A DNA stretch of 46,387 nt from Pigoraptor chileana (taxonomy: Eukaryota > Opisthokonta > Filasterea): NCBI GenBank assembly GCA_943704495.1, contig CALSCR010001423.1:1-46387 (forward strand), read 5' to 3'. The translations under genes and the position numbers were made by a program. The notes below the pieces were generated by a model. That model was not told where the DNA came from, searched no databases, and saw only the letters and a list, made by a program, of their open reading frames with translations. Shown here piece after piece: positions 10,972-22,193 of the stretch; position 1 is the stretch's first letter; the number at the start of each line of letters is the position of its first letter.

Positions 10972-13927
10972 CTGTCAGACATGTATGTGTGTCTGCAGTA
11001 CCAAATTGGTGTATGCAAGCAGCAGTCGCCTTGTGCCGCGTGGCCAGCGCAACGGGCCCATCGCTCATCCACAGGCTCCCGCCCGTGCTCGTGCAGCATG
11101 GCCTTCCGCCCGGTGAGCTTTGTGGACCACTACCGCTTTGAAATTGCCGCACTCGGCGAAAAGGGCGCAGTGTTCGCGTGTCCAGAGAGCGACAAGTCCC
11201 CAAGCACCGTCTTTTTCAAGGCGACAGACAACTGGGTGGGTGTGGGCAGTGCGTAACACCCCGGGTGATGTTTGAGTAGCACATCCCGGGTGGGTGGCTG
11301 TTGGGTTAATCGCGGCGGTCGCTTTGGGTCCGCATGCGATGGGTCGTCGGTGGGCACAGTGAATGGGACTGTCCACTCACATATTGTGCACACCGCTCCA
11401 CAGTCACACACGCACCCTAACTCTAACAGCACACGTGCACACACACATATGAAATCAATGTGAGCATCTAGTAGATTAGTGTAAGTGTCCACACACACAC
11501 ACACGCACACACGCTGACGTTTGCCTTGCGAATACGCGAATGTGTGCGAATGAAACGGCGCCCACAGGCCCCGAATTCGGACTGGACCATTCAGCTGCCG
11601 GGGGGTGAGTCGGCCGTCTGCGTGGCCGTGGGCGAGGCATTTGTCGCCGTGGCGACCACTGCCGGAATGCTGCGTCTGATCACGTGTGGCGGCGTACAGG
11701 CGGCCATACTCTCGCTTGAGGGCACTGTTGTCGCCATGTCCGGGCACATGGGCCAGCTGCTTGTTGCCGCCAATAGCCCCGACGGCGCGTCCCTCCGATA
11801 CACCCTTCTCGACGTGCCGGCGAAGCGCAGAATAGCCGATGGCGCAATGCCACTCTCGCCGAAATCTCGCCTCAAATGGATTGGGTTCTCGCAGGAGGTG
11901 GGTGCTTGGTGCTGCTGCTGTTGTCGCTGCTGTGTTGCTGCTCTTGGTAGCACTGCACATTGTCGCCATGCACTGCATACTGTCTTGGCCTGTTTGTTCT
12001 GCATCTCTATCCCTAACCATCACCCTAACCCACATCTCCCACACATCACCAGGGCGTGCCCATGTCCTACGACGCCAAGTACGTCCTCCGGGGCCTCACG
12101 CGAGACTGGGATTTTGCGTGGACGGTGCTATGCGACACGATGCAGTACAAGATTGCGCAAGCTCAGCAGCTGTCCGCCGCCTCTGCCTCCGCCGATGCCG
12201 ACGCCCCGCCCGCAGCCGTGCCGGTGTCCAAGGACAACTACTGGGTTGTTGGCGCCACGGGCAGCCAGGTGATGTGCGTGACGCTGCGGCTGGGCGATAT
12301 GCACCCGCCCGCGCACACAAAACCTGTGATGACGGTTATACCAATGGGCGTGCCTGTGTGCCTGCCGGGGACGGACGCCGGGCGCAGGGAGGAGGCGTAC
12401 CTCCGCTCCGTCTTTCATTACAACCACAGCCGTGCAAGGATGAGTGTCGACGCCGCCGCGCGCGCCGAGGCCCAAATCGACTCTGCTCTGCTGGAGCTCG
12501 TGCAGGTGTGTGGACGCTGGCTATTGGGCCCCTGTTTGGCATTGGATATGTGCACCACACCACTGTGGACTTTTGCATGTGTATGTGATGACTGTCTCCC
12601 TGCAATTCAGCTGAATTTTCTGGCTCATTTCTGTGTGTAACCGCAATTTGCGCATGTCTGCCCTCGCGATGTCACTTGTTTGTGTTTGTCGTGTGTTCGT
12701 CCGGCAGCGTGCGTGCAAAGCGGATCGCAATGTGCGTGCTCTGGACCTCTGCCAGCTGCTCCACCTGCAAAAGTCCTATGAAATCGCAATTAAGGTTGCA
12801 CAAATGGCGAAGCAGAATGCCTTGGCTCAGAAAATCGACGCTCTGCGAAAGGTGTGTATCTCTCCCTCGCACCTGCATGATACTACTGTTTTGAGTCTTG
12901 TGTGCATGCATGCCTCGCACGAGCATCACACAATCACGCACCTGTATGCACAGGTCAGGTCACACACATACTTTGTAGTCACGCACTTACTCACAGCCAC
13001 ACAGTCACTGTAGCACACGCACATGCTACACACAGTCATGCACGCTCACCACCAACCCACTCGCTGCTAGTACTCGACCGGTTCTTTGTTCATTGGTATC
13101 TCCAACTGACCCTAATCCATTGTGCGCCTTCGATGATTCAGGCAAAGCTCGAGCGTGACAACGCCGAGTCTGCACGGGTGCATTCGGCGTCACATGATGT
13201 GCCTGTGGCAGCACTTGCTCCCCCCGCGCCTCCGCCCCGCAACGCCTCCGCAGCCACGTTCCAGACGCCCGCCGTTGCCCGGCAACAGGACTCGGCCATG
13301 ACAGCAAACGCCGTCCACGCGAGCGGCGCCATTGAATCCCCCGAATCGCCGTCAGAATGCGTCAGGCGCGACCGTGACGCCAGTGACGCCAACGGAAATG
13401 ACGTCGATGACCGCCTCGCGAGAAAACCCGCGTTTGACAGGCGGCGGACGGGTGGAGATGACGCATACGCTGTCGCAGATGACGCACACATGCGCAAGGC
13501 GACGAAGCCGGGCATCGCCGAGTCGCTCGCGGGCACACAGGCGTCGCAGGCGTCGTCCATCGGTATGTGTGCGATCATCACGGGTTCTGATTGCGATGTG
13601 TTCTCCTTATTGTTTCTTGTCGCGTTCTCCTGTCGCCTGCACTCCTCACGTGCCTCACAGGTGCTCTTGCTTCGTTCTCAATCGCCATCTTTCTTACACG
13701 TGTCGTTCTGTTGTGTTCGTGGGATGTGTGGGGTTGATTGTATCGTCACAGGCCTTGCGAAAGTACCGCCAACGCCTACAACCCCAGCGTGCCCGCCCAA
13801 GATCAATCCATTCGCAAAGTCGGCTGCCAGGCAACAGCCGGTGAAGGTGGAGCGCAGCCTCAGCTTCTTTGAAAATGTCCAGGCGATTGCGGCCGACGGT
13901 GCTGCGCGGAAGGGCACCCACAAGTAG
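7765..13927 (+). CDS. WDHD1: WDHD1/AND-1 (Ctf4) replisome hub (16 exons, 1,036 aa)
   Basis: Trimeric replisome adaptor that ties the CMG helicase to DNA polymerase alpha-primase. Exons: 7765-7844, 8035-8161, 8369-8520, 8696-8807, 8970-9067, 9352-9413, 9570-9637, 9837-9943, 10092-10164, 10308-10876, 11097-11235, 11568-11897, 12053-12505, 12708-12851, 13142-13562, 13752-13927; all GT-AG and in phase. Residues 1-315 form the N-terminal WD40 propeller (SCDGTVKIWKV, SDGSIVVWDVMGR). A disordered acidic linker follows, with the basic run RPKRKKV. Residues about 485-790 are the SepB propeller (DWTIQLPGGES, RLITCGGVQ, LKWIGFSQE), then the helical module (LCQLLHLQKSYEIAIKVAQ) that in Ctf4 binds partner peptides. 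The tail keeps KINPFAKSA. The C-terminal HMG box of vertebrate AND-1 is absent, as in yeast Ctf4. Exon 11's start was set by phase and by alignment to the family. Confidence 0.95.
8284..8293 (+). promoter_or_regulatory. E2F-like site in WDHD1 intron 2
   Basis: GGCGGGAAAA, identical to the promoter-proximal copy at 7375-7384, and embedded in the same ACTGGCGGGAAAA context. Could be an intronic enhancer element or chance. Confidence 0.3.
8940..8957 (+). repeat. Telomere-like CTAACCC repeat in WDHD1 intron 4
   Basis: CTAACCCTAACCCTATCTAAC sits 12 bases before the acceptor. It supplies two or three CTAAC branch-point-like pentamers as well as interstitial telomere-type repeats. Confidence 0.6.
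9126..9222 (+). repeat. Pyrimidine minisatellite in WDHD1 intron 5
   Basis: About nine imperfect copies of a 10-base unit TGTCCTTTTC/TGTCCTTCTC, all pyrimidine-rich on the sense strand. Confidence 0.8.
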
Positions 13928-15263
13928 CTCATGTCGTTCATGTTTGCGGCTTTGTGTTATGTGGTTACTCCGTGTGTGGGGCGTGTCGTGCGTGCGCATC
14001 GCATATGCATGTGTATACAGTACAGATTTCAGATTGAATCGAAACAATAAGCGTCAGTTTGTGGTTGGTCACACGACAGAGCACCATTTTTACTCTGACG
14101 CGGCCGCCAGCTGTCAGCGCGTTGCGTATGCGGCCACTGATGAGTCACGCACCAGTAACTGCGGACACGACAGCTAATTGGTGTGTCTTGCATCTGTGAT
14201 GCCTATTCAGCTGTCGCGAAAAACCGCGGCGACAGGGCATCGGCTAACAGTCCCCACTCCCACCAAACGTACAACGTGCGCTCAACGCACCGTTGGGTCC
14301 TCACAGACTGCCGGGTATGCGCAGAGGCTCTGTGGTGCAGGGCTGAGCATCGAGTGCTTGGATGGTGAATAAGCGAATGGCTGTTTCTAATCGATTAATA
14401 TCCGAACAGCTGTCTCGAATCAATTGGGGGCACTCGGCCACAACAACGGTCCGGCGTCTTCGCAGCTCCTGGCTCGCTGGCGACGCTGGGTCATTCTCAG
14501 TCACTTGCAATGATCAGGGTGCGATTTGGGCGTCGGTCCTCCTCACACACTTCAGCGTCACTGGATAATTGAATCGATACGGCATGATTTGTGCTTCGCT
14601 GGTCCCTCTCGTGCTACTGGCGTGTGTGATTGCGTGCACACCATTGGACGTGCCAGCGGCAGCCCAGGGATGTACTTGCTGCTCTGTTGCAGTCTGCACA
14701 ATCGAAATACTATTGGCAACTGGGTGGTCACGTGGCAGCGCATACATTGCTTCTGTATTGGCCCTCGACGGCGGGCGAATCGACAATGAAAATGGGCACT
14801 TCATCCGCCGCCACACGGCGCCCACGCCCCTCATCCCCCGTTGTCAGTACTGAAGAGGCGAGAAGCGACTGATGGAGGCAGCCACACATGTTTGACTCAG
14901 TGGGATTGGGTTGGGGAGGGCGCAGGGTAGGCGTCGGGGTAGGACAGTCGACTCAGGGTTAGGGAAGTTGACGGTACTGCCCAGGGCACCGGCACAAACA
15001 CACGGAGCGTGCAATCGCGCCGATACCATCACCAGCTGCTGAGCTGTCATATGAAGGAGCGGCGTCATCGCCACTGTGATACAGCGATGCGCGACGCCAT
15101 AACCCTCGATGAGGATTCATGAGCTCCGGGGACCGAGCCCTGCACGGGCATCGAATCTGTCGTTCACGCGGAGGGCGAGTGCATGCACGCACACGCACGC
15201 ACACGCGCGTGGCCATGCAAGTGCGCGCGTCTCCCAAGGGACATCGGAGAGAAGCACAACCCC
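13928..15263. other. Convergent spacer, no gene seen
   Basis: Holds the 3' ends of WDHD1 (plus) and the CCDC186-like gene (minus). AATAAG near 14046 may act in WDHD1 polyadenylation. Short open frames here have no splice or family support. A GGGTTAGGG fragment lies near 14957 and a CACGTG near 14731. Confidence 0.6.
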
Positions 15264-18200
15264 TCACGTGACAAGTTGCGACTGCGACTGCTGTGCTCCA
15301 GGGGACCCCACGGTGCGCGCGTTCGCTTGCGACGGAGAGGGAGAGGAAGGCTTCTGCAGTCGCGCGATTTCATTGCCGAGTGTGTCGATGTTTTCCTGAA
15401 ATGAACACGAATCAGGACAGGTTATGAACGGCAGCTCACATACACTCTACAGGCTGTTCGCACACAAGGTCACACGCACACACACGCACGCACACGCACA
15501 CACACCCACAGCAGCACAAACAGACCAAGCCAACGAGACATAAGTTTCAGTGCAACAAACACACAGCAGCCATACAAATGCAGACGCACGACAATTGAGC
15601 ACAAAATACACAAAACACACACAAATGTGCGCACCTGCAACTGCATGTTCTTGAGGAGAGCATCTTCGAGTAGCGACTGCAGTTTTGAAGATATTTCGAG
15701 TGACAACTCTAGCGTCATGCGAGAATCGTGTGGCCGCTGCGAGAACAGCGACGCCATAATGCCCCGATCACGTGATCGCTGCATCTTGTGGGCATCGCTC
15801 ATGGGTGGAGCAAGCACGCCGGCCTCGTCGCGCATCTGCATAAAGACAGCGAGAAGAGATACAAAGCATGGAAATTGAATGTAAATATCACAAAAGTAAA
15901 ACAGAATGCCGTACGTGACACAAGTCGCCAGCTTCACATCTACTCTGCGTTGCTGGTGTGCTGCGTTTTGTTGTGTTTTCTGACGGTCGATATTGCAAAC
16001 TACAGAAACCACACACAAACAATAACAAATATATACAGCGATGGCAGGGGCATTAAGAAAAGACCAATGAGCAGCCCCACGCACACAGTCAACCCACGGT
16101 CACAACACAGTCACCCATCACACACAGTCACCCATCACACATAGTCACCGCGTACACAGTTACCCACGCACCGCATACTCCTGGATGACCTTGGACTTCC
16201 TGCGAATGTCGTCAACGAGGGTGGTTGTGTGCTCCTCAAAGAACTTTATCCGCTCGTCGCGCTTCTTCACGTCCTTCTGCAGCTGCGCCAGCCGCCTGGA
16301 CAGCGCCTTCGTCTCGGCCGCATCCCCGGTCGACACCGGCAGCGTCTCCCAGGACCCCCCCGCGTTTCCCGCGTCGGTCGATCCGCGCCGCATTGCAAAT
16401 TGCGCCGCCGCCGAGTCCACGTGATCACTGCTGGACGCCAGTCCACCGTCCGCATATGATCCGTGCGCCAGCATCGACCCCTTTCGTCGCGGCGGAGGAT
16501 AGGCAAGGGGGTGCGGCCCTGCCCCGGATGCCCCGGATACCCCGGACACCCCGGCCGTCACAGAAGCGGCATCAGCCGAGTTCCCGTCAGACGCACTGCG
16601 CGAGTGCCCCAGACGGCTGCTGAGCGCACCATTTGCGGAAATCGAGGTGCCATAAGCACTATTTGCGGCGTCGGCGTCAGTCGAAAATGCCCCAAAGGAG
16701 GAAGAGTGCATGGATCCCGTTGATCCGAGCGGCGACCGCAGCCCCGTTTCAAGCTCAACGACACTGTCACGACAATGTTCCGTGTGTGGGAAGGGAAAAA
16801 GTGTGTGCATTGAGTGGGCAGTGAAACGCCAATCACAACACAACATCCACATTAACATCCATTCAAGACCAACAATCAGCACTGAGCACGCACGCACACT
16901 CAAGAGCGATGCCCGCTGAATGTAACCAGCAGACAACACTGTACACACCGGTTGCGTTCCTGCTTCAACTGACGCTGCAGATCCTTCAATGCCATCTGCG
17001 ACTTCCGCTCGGATATCTTCCGCTGCTCGCACTCGTGGTCGTAGTCGGCACGCAGCCGTTCACACGCCTCCACCGATGTGGCAAGATTGCGCGCGGCGTC
17101 CGCCAGCTGCCCTTCCAGCTCCGATTGCTGCGCGTGCGTGCGTGCGGACAGCAACGATGAGTGCGTGTAAGGTTGGGGTTGGTTTGGGTTAGGGTTGGTA
17201 GAGGAATGGGGGGGTTGGACGAATCACACAAACACGCATCCTACAAATGGTCAAAAGAAAACCACATTACACTATACCATAAGCAAAAGCAACATGAGCA
17301 CAAATGCATGCCCACATACGGCACCGAGACACATGGGAGGGGCACGAACCAGCGCAGTTGCTGCATACTCCGCCGCGCGCAACTTTGCAGCCGCGTCCCT
17401 GAGCTCCGTTGCCAGCCGCTTGGCTTCGGCGTCGGCCGCAGCCTTCTGCTTCTCGAGTGCATGCACGCGCACCTCCAGCGACGCCACCGCCTCTGTTGCA
17501 TGCGTCTTCTCCGCAAGCACCTCCGCCAACGTGGACCGCGCATCGTATTCAGCAGCGGCCGTGTTCGACGCGTCGATTCTCGCGGCCTCCAGCTCCCTGC
17601 GCAGGGCACGTGACTCCTCTGCCAGCGCGTGGCGCGTGTCCGCCTGCGACCGCAGCTCCGCCGCCTCCTTTTGCAGCGCCTCCATCGCTTCTTGAAGGCC
17701 ATTCAGCTTCGCCACGGCGTCGGCAAGAGCTCCGCGCGCGTCCGCGTGGGACTTCCGCTCGGCATCCATGTCCTTGAGTGTGCTGTCGTGGCGCAGAAGC
17801 AATTCGGCGTGCCGCGTGCGCCACTCGTCGACTTCCTTCGCCCGCAACGCCGACAGATCCTGCTGATCCGCCAGCTCGCGTGCCTGTTGTTTAGACGCCG
17901 CCTCTGTTTCTCGCCGGAGAGCCTCGAGGGCGTCCCGGTGCGTCTGGTCAGTGCCTTGCAAAGCTTCCACAACAGTCGCGTAGTTCGCACGCACGCCGTC
18001 GCACTCTTCCCTCAATTCGTTGGCACGCTTGGTGGCCTTGTCGAGCGCCGCCTTCATGTGTGCAAGAGCCTCCTGCTCGGCCTGTAGCTTGTTCTGCGTC
18101 CACTTGAGACGGATGTTAAGGTTTGCGAGTTCGTCGTCCCGCACACGCAGCTCTTCGCGAACCTATCCGCCCATCAAATAAACGCAATAAGAGCAAAAAG

Positions 18201-20006
18201 GTGTGCGAAAAATAATAAGAATAAACGCCCGGAATATCGCCTCCGTTCTGTGCGCACAATAGCACAGAGGCCACAGCAGACGGCGCGCTCCCCACCACAT
18301 TGCTATTACCATCCATATTGCTATTACCATCCATACGCATACAAGCCCGCGCACACACACAATACACACATACATAACACACACACGCACGCACGCACCG
18401 AGTTTAAGTCTGCCTTGAGCAGCGCTGCCTCTGTTGAAGTTGCGCTCAGCTGGCTGCGCAGTGCCTCGACAGCCACGCGCCCGTCCGCAGCATCCTCCGC
18501 AAGCGACGCACGTGCCGCGGCAGCTGCATCACGTGCCGCAACTGCCGCCTCAAGCTCCTGCCGGGCGGCGTCCAGGCGAGAGAGCGCATCGGCTAGAGCG
18601 GCCACAGCCTCATCCGCCCGGCGCTTCTCCCCACTTAAACATGCCACAGCCTCATCCGCCCGCTGCCTTTCCCTCGCCACAAGAATCCCTTCCTCCTTGG
18701 CGGCGGCTTCGTCGGCTGCACGTCCGCGGGCGTCGCACAGCTGGGATGCCGGAACTTCCGACACCGACCCATCCGGGGACCCGTGCGTGCTTGGCTCCGT
18801 CTCTGCGACTGACGGCAGCGGCGGTGCAGGCCCCGGTGCGACGGCAGCAAGGGCTGAGGTGGCGGGCAGAGTCGGCGTCGGCGTCGCGAGCAGGGCCACA
18901 GACTCAAACCCGCTCTCCGTCCGCTGCATGCGATCCCCGCAATCCCCGCGATCCCCGCCCTCTCGACCGTCCGCAGAGGGCGAACTGCGCGTGGGTGTGT
19001 GCGGCCCAACCTCGTCGTCAGCACTCGCCGCAAAAATAAGCGATGCCGCGCTCTCGGCAGCCGAGAGACGCGCCTTGAGGTCGTCGTTCTCCGAGCCGAG
19101 CGTCTTGAGTGCCTGGCGCAGCTGGCCCTTCTCCTCCGCGTGCGTTGCCTTTGCGGAAGTGAACTCCGCTTCGAGCTGGCGATAGTCCCGCAGCAGCGTG
19201 TCCAGCCGCGCCTTTTGCGCGCCGCCGCCCTTGCCGTCGTCCTTTTGCACCTGCTGCACATCCTTCTTCAGCTTCTTGATCTCCTCATCGCGCTTCTTCA
19301 TCTCCTCATCGCGCCTCTTGATCTCCTCATCGCGTCGTTTCACGTCATCGGCCTTTTTCTTCAGCTCATCGTCCTTTTTCTTCAGCTCATCGTCCTTCTT
19401 CTTGAGGTCCTCGTCGCGCCGCTGGTCGCGCTTCTTTGCATCTTCGTCGCGCTTCTTTGCATCTTCGTCGCGCTTCTTTGCATCTTCATCACGCTTCTTG
19501 GTCTCATCCTCCCGTCGTTTGAGCTCCTCCGTCTTCTTCTTGAGATCATCGTCCTTGCGACGCAACTCCTCCGTGAGCCATCGCTGTTGCTCCCCCCACT
19601 CGTACTTGGCCGCCTTGAGCTCCACAAGCTCCATCTGGAACCGCTGAAATTCAACCAGCGATATTGACATCATCTCCCCGCGTGATTCAATCGACTCTCG
19701 CCGAAGATCTGTTGCAGACGCATCGTTCTCCAGGGGCGCTTGGCCCACGGCGCCTTCTGTCTCGAGGACAGACGGGGTGGAGGCGGAGTTCGCATCTTCA
19801 GCCGCAATGACCGAGTGGACTGCGGCGTCGGTGCCTGCCGCTGCACCGCCGCCAGATGCGCCATCAAGGGTTCTTTCGCCCGTGTCGCCCGTGTCGCCCG
19901 TGATGCCCGCGCCATCGATTGAGGTTGTGTGGGTGGATGGGTGCGCGTGTGTGTGAGCGTGCATCATCGGGGCGTCGAGGGGACGGTCGGACTCCCCCTC
20001 GGCCAT
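15264..20006 (-). CDS. CCDC186: CCDC186-like coiled-coil protein (6 exons, 1,174 aa)
   Basis: Golgi-associated coiled-coil protein; animal CCDC186 (CCCP-1) is a RAB2 effector needed for dense-core vesicle maturation. Exons in transcript order: 20006-18399, 18162-17350, 17127-16949, 16763-16172, 15835-15635, 15395-15264; GT-AG, in phase. Residues 1-110 are low complexity, with a His-rich run (HAHTHAHPSTHTT). Coiled coil occupies about 120-330, with the heptad KKRDEDA repeated. A second coil spans about 425-865, then a Ser/Gly-rich linker. The identification rests on the C-terminal block (about 1026-1150): RIKFFEEHTTTLVDDIRRKS, VIQEYA, RGIMASLFSQ, MTLELSLEISSKLQSLLEDA, LLKNMQLQ, ENIDTLGNEI, which closely follows human CCDC186. 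The start is the first ATG; an in-frame GTG lies 24 bases upstream. The rest of the coil cannot be used for orthology. Confidence 0.85.
18299..18334. repeat. Perfect 18-bp tandem duplication in an intron
   Basis: Two identical copies of ATTGCTATTACCATCCAT, back to back, in intron 1 of the CCDC186-like gene. Identity suggests a recent duplication. Confidence 0.9.
19428..19490 (-). repeat. 21-bp coding repeat x3 (heptad KKRDEDA)
   Basis: Three back-to-back 21-base units in the coiled coil of the CCDC186-like gene, each encoding one coiled-coil heptad. The first two are identical; the third differs in its last codons. Related KKDDELK and RRDEE units extend on both sides, so the coil seems to have grown by heptad-sized slippage that keeps the frame. 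Confidence 0.9.
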
Positions 20007-20449
20007 AGTCGGCCGGTGCGCAGACGACACCCCGGCGTCCGTGCCCCCGTGACCAGCCTCTCTGTGTGGTCTCTCAGCTGCCCCACATGCAAGGATGCAG
20101 CCAGCAGCGGAACCTGCAGCGTGTTGCGGGTGACGGACGGACGGCCACGCAGACTGTGCTTGCTATGTTGCCTTAGACATACCGCAAGGCGTTGGACCAC
20201 CACGGGCGCATGCAGACATATGTCACGCGAACCACTGTGAGATGCCCAGTCGAGACACAACCGGAGAAAGGATATTGTTTTGTCGAACGAACAAGTTTGA
20301 AGTTGTGAAACCGCACCCAACCATCTATTTCTACTGGCGATAGATGATGCCCGGCACTTTTTGGGTTTCAGGGCACGATTCGCGCTTATACGAGCTGAGT
20401 GCGCACGGCCATAATAGAATGTCGTCTGTCTGTAGAGTACGTATCTATT

Positions 20450-20555
20450 TCTCTCTCACTACATCACTCGCTCTCTCGCTCTCGCTCTCTCTCTCTTTCC
20501 CTCTCTCTCTTTCCCTCTCTCTCTCTCTCTCTCTCCCTCTCTCTCTGTCTCTCGT
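20450..20555. repeat. (CT)n polypyrimidine tract
   Basis: About 100 bases of CT/CCCT repeats on the plus strand (GA on the minus strand); a mirror-repeat polypurine tract of the type able to form H-DNA. Confidence 0.95.
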
Positions 20556-20906
20556 GCGATAGACTGGTGTGCAGAGGGTCCGTCGACGGGATGAAACGGG
20601 GACCTCTCCGTGGATGCATGCAGTGAGAGAGAAGTTAGTGGTCGTGGGAATGGATCCCACAGCGGCACCATAGTGCGGCAATACTGAGCTGTGCGGTACA
20701 AACGGCCATAGTGGCCTGATTTGGCTGAGTCACTCGATACATTGGCCATAGTGCGCCTGAGTCACGCCATACCCATCCACGACTTGTACTACTGTGTGCG
20801 CGCTTGTCATTCCTTACTTCAGTCGCGCAGCGGCAAGCCCTCTTAGTGGACACAGCAACAGTCCCTGCCATCATTATGTGACTATATATGTATATGGTAT
20901 GACACA

Positions 20907-21032
20907 GTGTTTGTGTGCGTGTGTGCGTGTGTGTGTGTGTGTGCACGTGTATGTGTGCATGTGTATGTGTGTGTGTGCATGTGTATGTGTGTGTGTGCAT
21001 GTGTATGTGTGTGTGTGTGTGTGTGCATGTGT
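20907..21032. repeat. (TG)n microsatellite
   Basis: TG tract broken by regularly spaced GCATGTGTATG units of about 22 bases, so a small higher-order repeat is present. Confidence 0.95.
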
Positions 21033-21743
21033 GGGTTGTGTATTTGTGCGCTTGTGCATTTGTGGGTTGTGTATTTGTGCGTTTTTGCATGCCTCAACAC
21101 AAAGGTTAGCATTCGTACTGCCCCGACATATGAACAGGCAATGTTGTTTATGCTGCGCTTTCCTCAACTTACGCCCTTCTATCTAGTGGCTTTCCTGGGA
21201 ATTTGTTGCTGACGCTCAAGACATGGGTGTGCATCATGAGAATGCATCATAAATCTTCGTTGAATGAATGCAAAGTGGTCCGGTCCTCACCCATGAATGG
21301 CGATGGTCGAACAACGTATTCTTCTTTGTTCAATTGTTAAAACGTAACCAGTGACTAAGAATACCTCCGAAAATTCCTATCAGACTGGTGATCTACACAT
21401 TGCTTGTGTTTGAAGTCAGGCGCTTTTATGCAAATTGCGAGGGGCGTCATGTTCAGACCATCACGTCAGAAGAAACATTAGCAACGCAAGAGGATGCTTT
21501 ATAGAAACCGTGGGCATTTACATTTGAGAAAGAGTGCGCAAATTGTCGGTGCGTGTATACTTGTATGTATATCGTGCATCCGTGGGACTCTCCCGCAAGG
21601 GGCTCCACACTGGGGCAGCGCCCTAAAAATGCCAGATTTACAGAGCAGATTCAAATTAATGGCGCCGGGGGGAGTTCGCGGTGTCGGTCAGGTGAGGTCA
21701 ACAAACAGTCAGCAAAGCCATTCAGTGGGATTCATTGTGCACG

Positions 21744-21867
21744 CGGCACAACACACAACACAACATACACACAACACACGCACACACACACACACACACG
21801 CACAGTCACAAGCACTCATGACACACACACTCAACTCACTCACACACGCACGCACACACACACACGC
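21744..21867. repeat. (CA)n microsatellite
   Basis: Imperfect CA tract with interspersed ACAACACAC and CTCACTCAC units, about 330 bases upstream of the FCHSD-like start codon. Confidence 0.9.
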
Positions 21868-22193
21868 GGTGCCCACTCTCCAGCGGGTCATTAATGCATA
21901 ATTTTCAGCTCGTCAAAGCAACTGCGCGACGAAAGAGTGAGAGACGCATCCCAGTCGATGTGTATGGTTCACCGTGGGCACTGTCAACGGGGCGACAGGT
22001 CTTACAGTGGAGGACACTGCGGCAGTTTCTCTCGCTCTCTCGCTCTTTCAATTTGCGAGTGGTCTCCGCAACAGCAGCGGCCACATACGCACTCGGAATA
22101 ATTGGCGTTTGTTCGCTTTTGTGTGCTTGTTTGTTATTTCGTCCGTTGTGGCGGGTTGCTCCTCTCTAGCGGGCGCAAAAAAAAAAACCAAGC

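Larger units (their letters stand above)
20007..22193. other. Divergent spacer, microsatellite-rich, no gene seen
   Basis: Lies between the starts of the CCDC186-like gene (minus) and the FCHSD-like gene (plus), so it should hold both promoters. It contains a CT tract (20450-20555), a TG tract (20907-21032) and a CA tract (21744-21867). Near 20665-20765 the phrase CCATAGTGxGCCTGA recurs imperfectly. I find no splice-supported coding exon. Confidence 0.6.

Noticed and set aside
14569-14853. Small ORF with a hydrophobic, Cys-rich N-terminus that looks like a signal peptide
   Set aside because: Single short frame in a convergent spacer, no family resemblance, no splice or promoter support.
18250-19185. 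Plus-strand Ser/Ala-rich open frame of about 311 codons
   Set aside because: Complement of the CCDC186-like coiled coil; Ser/Ala richness comes from reversed Glu/Ala/Arg codons.
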